A DNA stretch of 64,000 nucleotides from NCBI GenBank assembly GCA_033439265.1, contig JAVTVX010000013.1, positions 1,390,501-1,454,500 on the forward strand, in the 5' to 3' direction. This DNA is from Dillenia suffruticosa (lineage: Eukaryota > Streptophyta > Magnoliopsida > Dilleniales > Dilleniaceae). Made by a program: the position numbers and the translations under genes. The notes beneath the pieces are model-generated. The model was not told where the DNA came from and made no database searches. It was given only the letters and a program-made list of their open reading frames with translations. Below are positions 59,901-64,000 of this stretch, in pieces (the first letter of the stretch is position 1; each line of letters starts with the position of its first letter).

Positions 59901-61258
59901 TGGATTCTTCCAGTATACTGTTTTGATGCACGTCTGCTGTATCTATCTTTGATTGTTTTCCAGGAGGAAAATCCTTCTCGTGAACGCACTATTTTGAGAA
60001 CAGCAGAAAAGCTTACTCCATTTCACTTTAACAAGATCCCGGAATCAGATGACTGTAAGGTTTCTATGGCATCTCGCAGGCGTCAGAAGAAATATAATGT
60101 CAAAAATAAAGAGTCAATTCCTTCAGAATCACTATGTCCTATCTGCTCTAGCCCTCTTGACCAATCAGAGTTAAAAGGTTTGGGCAGTTTAGGGAATTGG
60201 CAGACAAGTATTGATGTCTTTGGTACTGCTTGCTGTTCAAACTGCCAATTCCAGATACTTCCCAAGGACCCTTCATCCATGGAGCATTTCCGTTCGCTTC
60301 TACCGCAGCCAATGACTGCTCAAGCAACGGATGGTAGCTACACCAGCCAGAGTTGGCAAAGGTTAGATCCTTCTACTAACAACACCTCCACATTCAATAT
60401 TTTTTGTGATTTATTGGTATCTGCTAGATGTGATGGAAAATAAATCATGGCCTTGTGGTTCTTTAATTGAAAGGATTGTGCAAAACTTATGATGTTTTAA
60501 AGAAATGGTGTAAGTAGGGCCTGCTTAGATTGTGTTTGTTTCTGTAAAAATTCCAGAAAAAATATAATAATGTCCAGAAAAATGAGATTTTCCTATCATA
60601 ATGGAAGAAAAGTAGGATAAATTTCCAACGTGAAAAAACATTAATAGAATAGTCAAAATTGATAATATAAGAAAACCTAATATTAATAGAATTGTCGAAA
60701 TTGGTAATATAAGAAAACCTAATATTGGTCTTTTCTGTTCCAATCTCTTTTCTTTTATAAACAACGACGATACAAAAGATAAAGCTCATTTTTTAGTGGG
60801 ATTATTTTAGTGACATGTTGCTTTTAACTATATATCATGGTTTATTTCTAGATTTATTCTAAAGAATAATGAGTTATTCTAGTTTTAGTTTAGTTAGAAA
60901 AACAAAATTATAGGTCTTATTTTCAAATGAGCAATTATATGCTATTTTGATTCTATCACTTTGGAATTTATTTTATTGATATACTTAATATAACTTATGT
61001 TATTTGCCTTGTTCTTGTCATTTGATTCCAAAGTAAAAACTCTTCAAACAATCAGACACTTCCAAACAACTGAAAACTGTTCTCTAGAAAAATTTTAAAT
61101 ACTTCTAAATTCCTGGAAGATATTATTTTCCAGGAAAATATACTCCCATTGAAAAATTTTTTCTAGAAAACAAGCACAACCTTACTGAAGCATCATCGTT
61201 TGATCTCAGGGAGCAAATTCAAGATTGCTTGCTTTCCGATGGAGAGGAGGAAACATGA
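56952..61258 (+). CDS. CTU2: Cytosolic tRNA 2-thiolation protein CTU2 (NCS2), 7 coding exons
   Basis: CTU2 works with CTU1 in the cytosol to thiolate wobble uridine 34 of tRNAs for Lys, Glu and Gln, using sulfur relayed by URM1. Exons: 56952-57259, 57352-57700, 57792-57878, 58480-58601, 59476-59554, 59964-60361, 61210-61258. Total 1392 nt, 463 residues, normal for the family. The N-terminus is Cys-rich (CQSGGCF, CIKCKINEASAGCG, FCSDCF). The P-loop-like motif is degenerate, LVAFSGGPSSR at about residues 93-103. GSSASRIACHVLSSVIKGRG and the C-terminal CPICSSP and CCSNCQFQ pairs are the other family blocks. The protein ends LLSDGEEET. Exon 5 uses the second of two adjacent AGs; the first would break the frame. 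Intron 6 is expanded (848 bp) and carries a tandem repeat. The ATG chosen is the first in the exon. Confidence 0.94.
60641..60724. repeat. Two-copy 42-bp tandem repeat in CTU2 intron 6
   Basis: Units 60641-60682 and 60683-60724 are nearly identical, both beginning ttaatagaat and ending aagaaaacctaata, with a few substitutions. Confidence 0.9.
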
Positions 61259-62137
61259 ATTCAACTGCATTTCATTGCATGGTGTTCTTTATATCTATAT
61301 CCACTTTTGATCTTCTAAACATGTGGCCCTCGTGGTCTTAGCTATGAAACCAGCCTCTCCAGAATATAGGTTTCCAGCTGCACTACACGACACGAGAAGT
61401 ACGAATCCAGGGCTCAATGTGAACCAGTACAAGAGATCGGCACACAAATGCAACAATCTGTTTATTATTTTTTGGTTTGATAATAATGTCAATGGTACAT
61501 TCATCTGGTTGTAGTTCGTTGAATGATTATTAAACAAAGGGGGTTTTGATCTCACTTATATTTTACCTAGTCGGTGGACAGTATTTTTATGGTACAAGAT
61601 ATTCTAATGCCAAGGCTATTCGAAGACGGTTGATTACTGCGTATGTGCATGCCTTTGTATTTACTTCTGTGTAGATGTGCATGTGTTCAGACGCATCCAT
61701 AAAACAAGCAGGCACAAACGCAATAGCAGCCTACTGTATATTGATTTTGCATATGGTTAATGAGTTAGCAATCACTTGCTACCCGGTGCTCGTTAGATGT
61801 CATGACTTTATAGCCAACTTCAGCATTCTTACTGAACTTCAAGGCAAATAGCTTTGCCGACAATTTCTCTCTTCTAAACACGAGTTTCTATGCTCATAAA
61901 ATGACATCGTCGAATTAGCAGCAAAAAATACTTGTTCTTCACTGTGTTGCATCCATATTTACAAGGGAATCCCTCCCCCCCCCCCCCAAAAAAAAAGGCC
62001 TTTTCGCATTTGCTACAGATGGTACTTTTTGATTTTCTTGCAACACCTGAAGTGAAGATGTGATAGCGTAAATGAGTACATATGGTAAGACACAAATGTC
62101 CACACAGCTCCCAAGCAAGCCATGCTACAGGAAGCCC
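61259..62137. other. Convergent 3' region between CTU2 and NTAQ1
   Basis: These 879 bp lie between two facing stop codons and should hold both 3' UTRs. A C-run/A-run junction is at 61974-61996. I see no gene. Confidence 0.6.
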
Positions 62138-64000
62138 TCAAGGAATCAATGAGAACAGTTCCTCCAGCTGAGTCTCGGTTACAAGCACACCAAATTTCTC
62201 GGAAAACAGAGCATCAATTACGTCCTTTTCCATATTCTTCACAACATCTGTAGCACTCATCTCGAGATACTGATCCAAGTTGTGCACAGTTCCATCTATA
62301 TGAGAAAAACGAAGGGGGTTTAAATCTAATAGTTTCTATCAAGTCATTGTAACTAAGATTAAAAAACTGAAACAAAAGGAGATTAACGGTGTAATCAACA
62401 AATCTTTTATGCGAACTCAGAAATAGTGTGGCAGATCTTCTAAGACCTCTAATAGGGACAACTATATCAAGTGGTACCCTATATTTCATATTTAATTTAT
62501 TCAACATAAGTGTAGACAGAATGCAAATTTCATATGTCCAATTTCTAGATATCTGATATTCAAGAAAAACTTATTCTTTTGGAAGAGAAAATTTAAATCA
62601 AACCACGTCCGGTTAATATTTATAAGGTTTTTCTTTAAAAGAAAAAAAAATTCTTCAAATTGAAAAAAAAAAAAAGCAGAACATCACTAGTTGAACTAAA
62701 TGGTTGACAAATCAATGATGGTGAACCATTCATTTTCTAGGAAAACTACCCATGGAAAGTGAGCAAAAAAGAAATAAATAATGATTTCTTCCAGTGACAA
62801 AACAGTTTTCTCAGCTTAAGTTACTTTGGATCATGAAAGAAAATGCAAATTCACAATGTGTGTGTTTAAAATAAGCATTAGCTTTTTAACTAAGTTCTTC
62901 CTAGGAGCATACCTTCACCAACTATGGGTTCGTATGCAGGAGGATCAGATATCCAGTTACCACCAGGATCTTTCATGTGCCTTCTATCGGATGCAAAGAA
63001 ACGGAGGAACACTGGAGCATGCACTACCCTAAAAAACCTGATCACAAAATCGATTTAGAGCATTTAATCAATTCATAACCACAGTTCCCAGTCGCATGGG
63101 TATAAATCATGAAAAAATAAATAAATAAATAAAACCAGAAAAGTACATCAAAGAAAGCAGAACTGGAGAAACATATTCAAATGATTTGAACTTCTAAAAA
63201 TAAAATAAACACATCGAAAGGATAAAAGTTTCCAACAAAATAGAAGGAATCAAGTCAGATCAGGTCTGAAACAAAGTTCAGATGGTTTAAATACTAAAAG
63301 ACAGCTCAATGTTTCTTCCTTCTTTTCATTTCTAAGACATAATCTAAAGCATATTACAAGCCATGACTGATGATTTCCTCTGTAATTAGTGGTGATCTTT
63401 GGACTGTTATCTACAGAGAGAGAGAGAGAGAGAGAGAGGATCTTCAGACTGTTATCTGCACACACACAAGCACACGCACACGCGCACACACACGCACACG
63501 CGCACACACACCCACACACCCACACCCACACACAGAGGATAATTCAAAGGCCTCAAACCTTGTTCTAAGAATACGTAACACACTAAAACCTTATCTAACT
63601 GAAACCCCACCAAACAATGTCAAAGATGCTTTCGATTCTCATATTCATTCTTTCCTCCTCAAAGAAGTGAATTTTGTTTATTCTCTCATTAACAAGAACG
63701 AAGGACCACGCAATTCACAGTAGTACTCGATCTTATCGGTGTTTCGCATGCATGAATCTAGAAATCCAAAGACAGACTCAATGAAACTGACATTCCACTG
63801 GGTAATGCATCGCTGTCACTTGATAATAATAGCAATGCAGTTTAGATCCCTGCAGTAGTCAGTTCTTGAAAGAGAGGATGCAATCGATCAGAAATTACCA
63901 CTCAAAGTCCACATCCTCATTAAAAGGTGTGATACTAACCCCCCTCCTTGCCAAGAAAAAAGGGCATGAAGTACCAAAAATTACCTCTGGTATTCTGAAA
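62138..64000 (-). CDS. NTAQ1: Protein N-terminal glutamine amidase (NTAQ1), 3' part only
   Basis: NTAQ1 deamidates N-terminal Gln to Glu in the Arg/N-degron pathway, a cytosolic/nuclear route to protein breakdown. Three exons are in the window: 63985-64000 (cut by the edge; reads EYQR into the splice), 62913-63028 and 62138-62295. The joined frame reads [52 protein letters not shown], and later [20 protein letters not shown], ending LFSLIP. The FASDR.HMKD..GNW block is the family signature of this region in plant and animal NTAQ1. The catalytic Cys and the WDYHV His lie in the N-terminal part, which is off the window, so activity cannot be judged. Both introns have GT-AG borders; intron 63029-63984 contains GA and CA microsatellites. 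Arabidopsis At2g41760 is the expected relative. Confidence 0.88.
63415..63533. repeat. (GA)n and compound (CA)n microsatellites in NTAQ1 intron
   Basis: A GA run (63415-63438) is followed by an imperfect CA/CG-rich run (63459-63533). Both are intronic on the minus-strand gene. Confidence 0.9.

Noticed and set aside
63250..63723. Frames through the GA/CA repeats near the right end
   Set aside because: They are translations of microsatellites within an NTAQ1 intron.
1..64000. CRISPR arrays, operons, phage or organelle insertions
   Set aside because: No spaced identical repeats, no polycistronic gene packing and no organellar gene order were seen; all genes have plant nuclear introns or single-exon plant form.

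Overview
This window is nuclear DNA from a flowering plant, most likely a eudicot. It is AT-rich outside genes and rich in (GA)n/(CT)n tracts, and it holds spaced, intron-rich genes with plant-only products: a NAC factor relic, STELLO, the plastid Mg-chelatase H subunit and a peroxisomal M16 protease. I see no bacterial, viral or organellar gene block. The species cannot be named from the sequence.

Layout. 1-747 (-): a decayed NAC-domain gene. 3267-6866 (-): ING2-type PHD-finger protein, 7 coding exons. 8650-25716 (+): insulin-degrading-enzyme-like M16 protease (PXM16 type), 26 coding exons that sum exactly to a 969-residue frame. 25717-30557: long gene-poor stretch with a GA-rich leader-like block. 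30558-31863 (-): multi-pass membrane protein of a family I cannot name. 33576-33815 (-): small 79-residue plant protein. 34165-34824: Tourist-like MITE. 36892-38972 (-): winged-helix-type small nuclear protein candidate, 5 coding exons, the last only 9 nt. 42240-47121 (+): STELLO-type Golgi protein, 3 coding exons. 47746-52934 (-): Mg-chelatase subunit H (CHLH/GUN5), 5 coding exons, one GC-AG intron. 53659-54929: two SINE-like insertions with target-site duplications. 56952-61258 (+): CTU2, cytosolic tRNA 2-thiolation, 7 coding exons. 62138-64000 (-): the 3' part of an N-terminal glutamine amidase (NTAQ1) gene running off the window.

The genes do not form one pathway, as expected for a plant chromosome. 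Three of them (PXM16-type protease, STELLO, NTAQ1) are near neighbours in Arabidopsis (At2g41790, At2g41770, At2g41760, from memory), so an ancestral block is partly kept here, with CHLH and CTU2 lying between its members. STELLO/CHLH and CTU2/NTAQ1 are convergent pairs.

I did not find a convincing new biological system. The most notable unlisted signals are: a truncated U2 snRNA retrocopy with a 15-bp target duplication, several SINE and MITE insertions, exon-like fragments of an unrelated protein buried in a protease intron, an unusual MKL C-terminus on the supposedly peroxisomal protease, a perfect 21-bp hairpin, and a family-orphan membrane protein. All exon borders were read by eye from splice consensus and frame; none was tested against transcripts.
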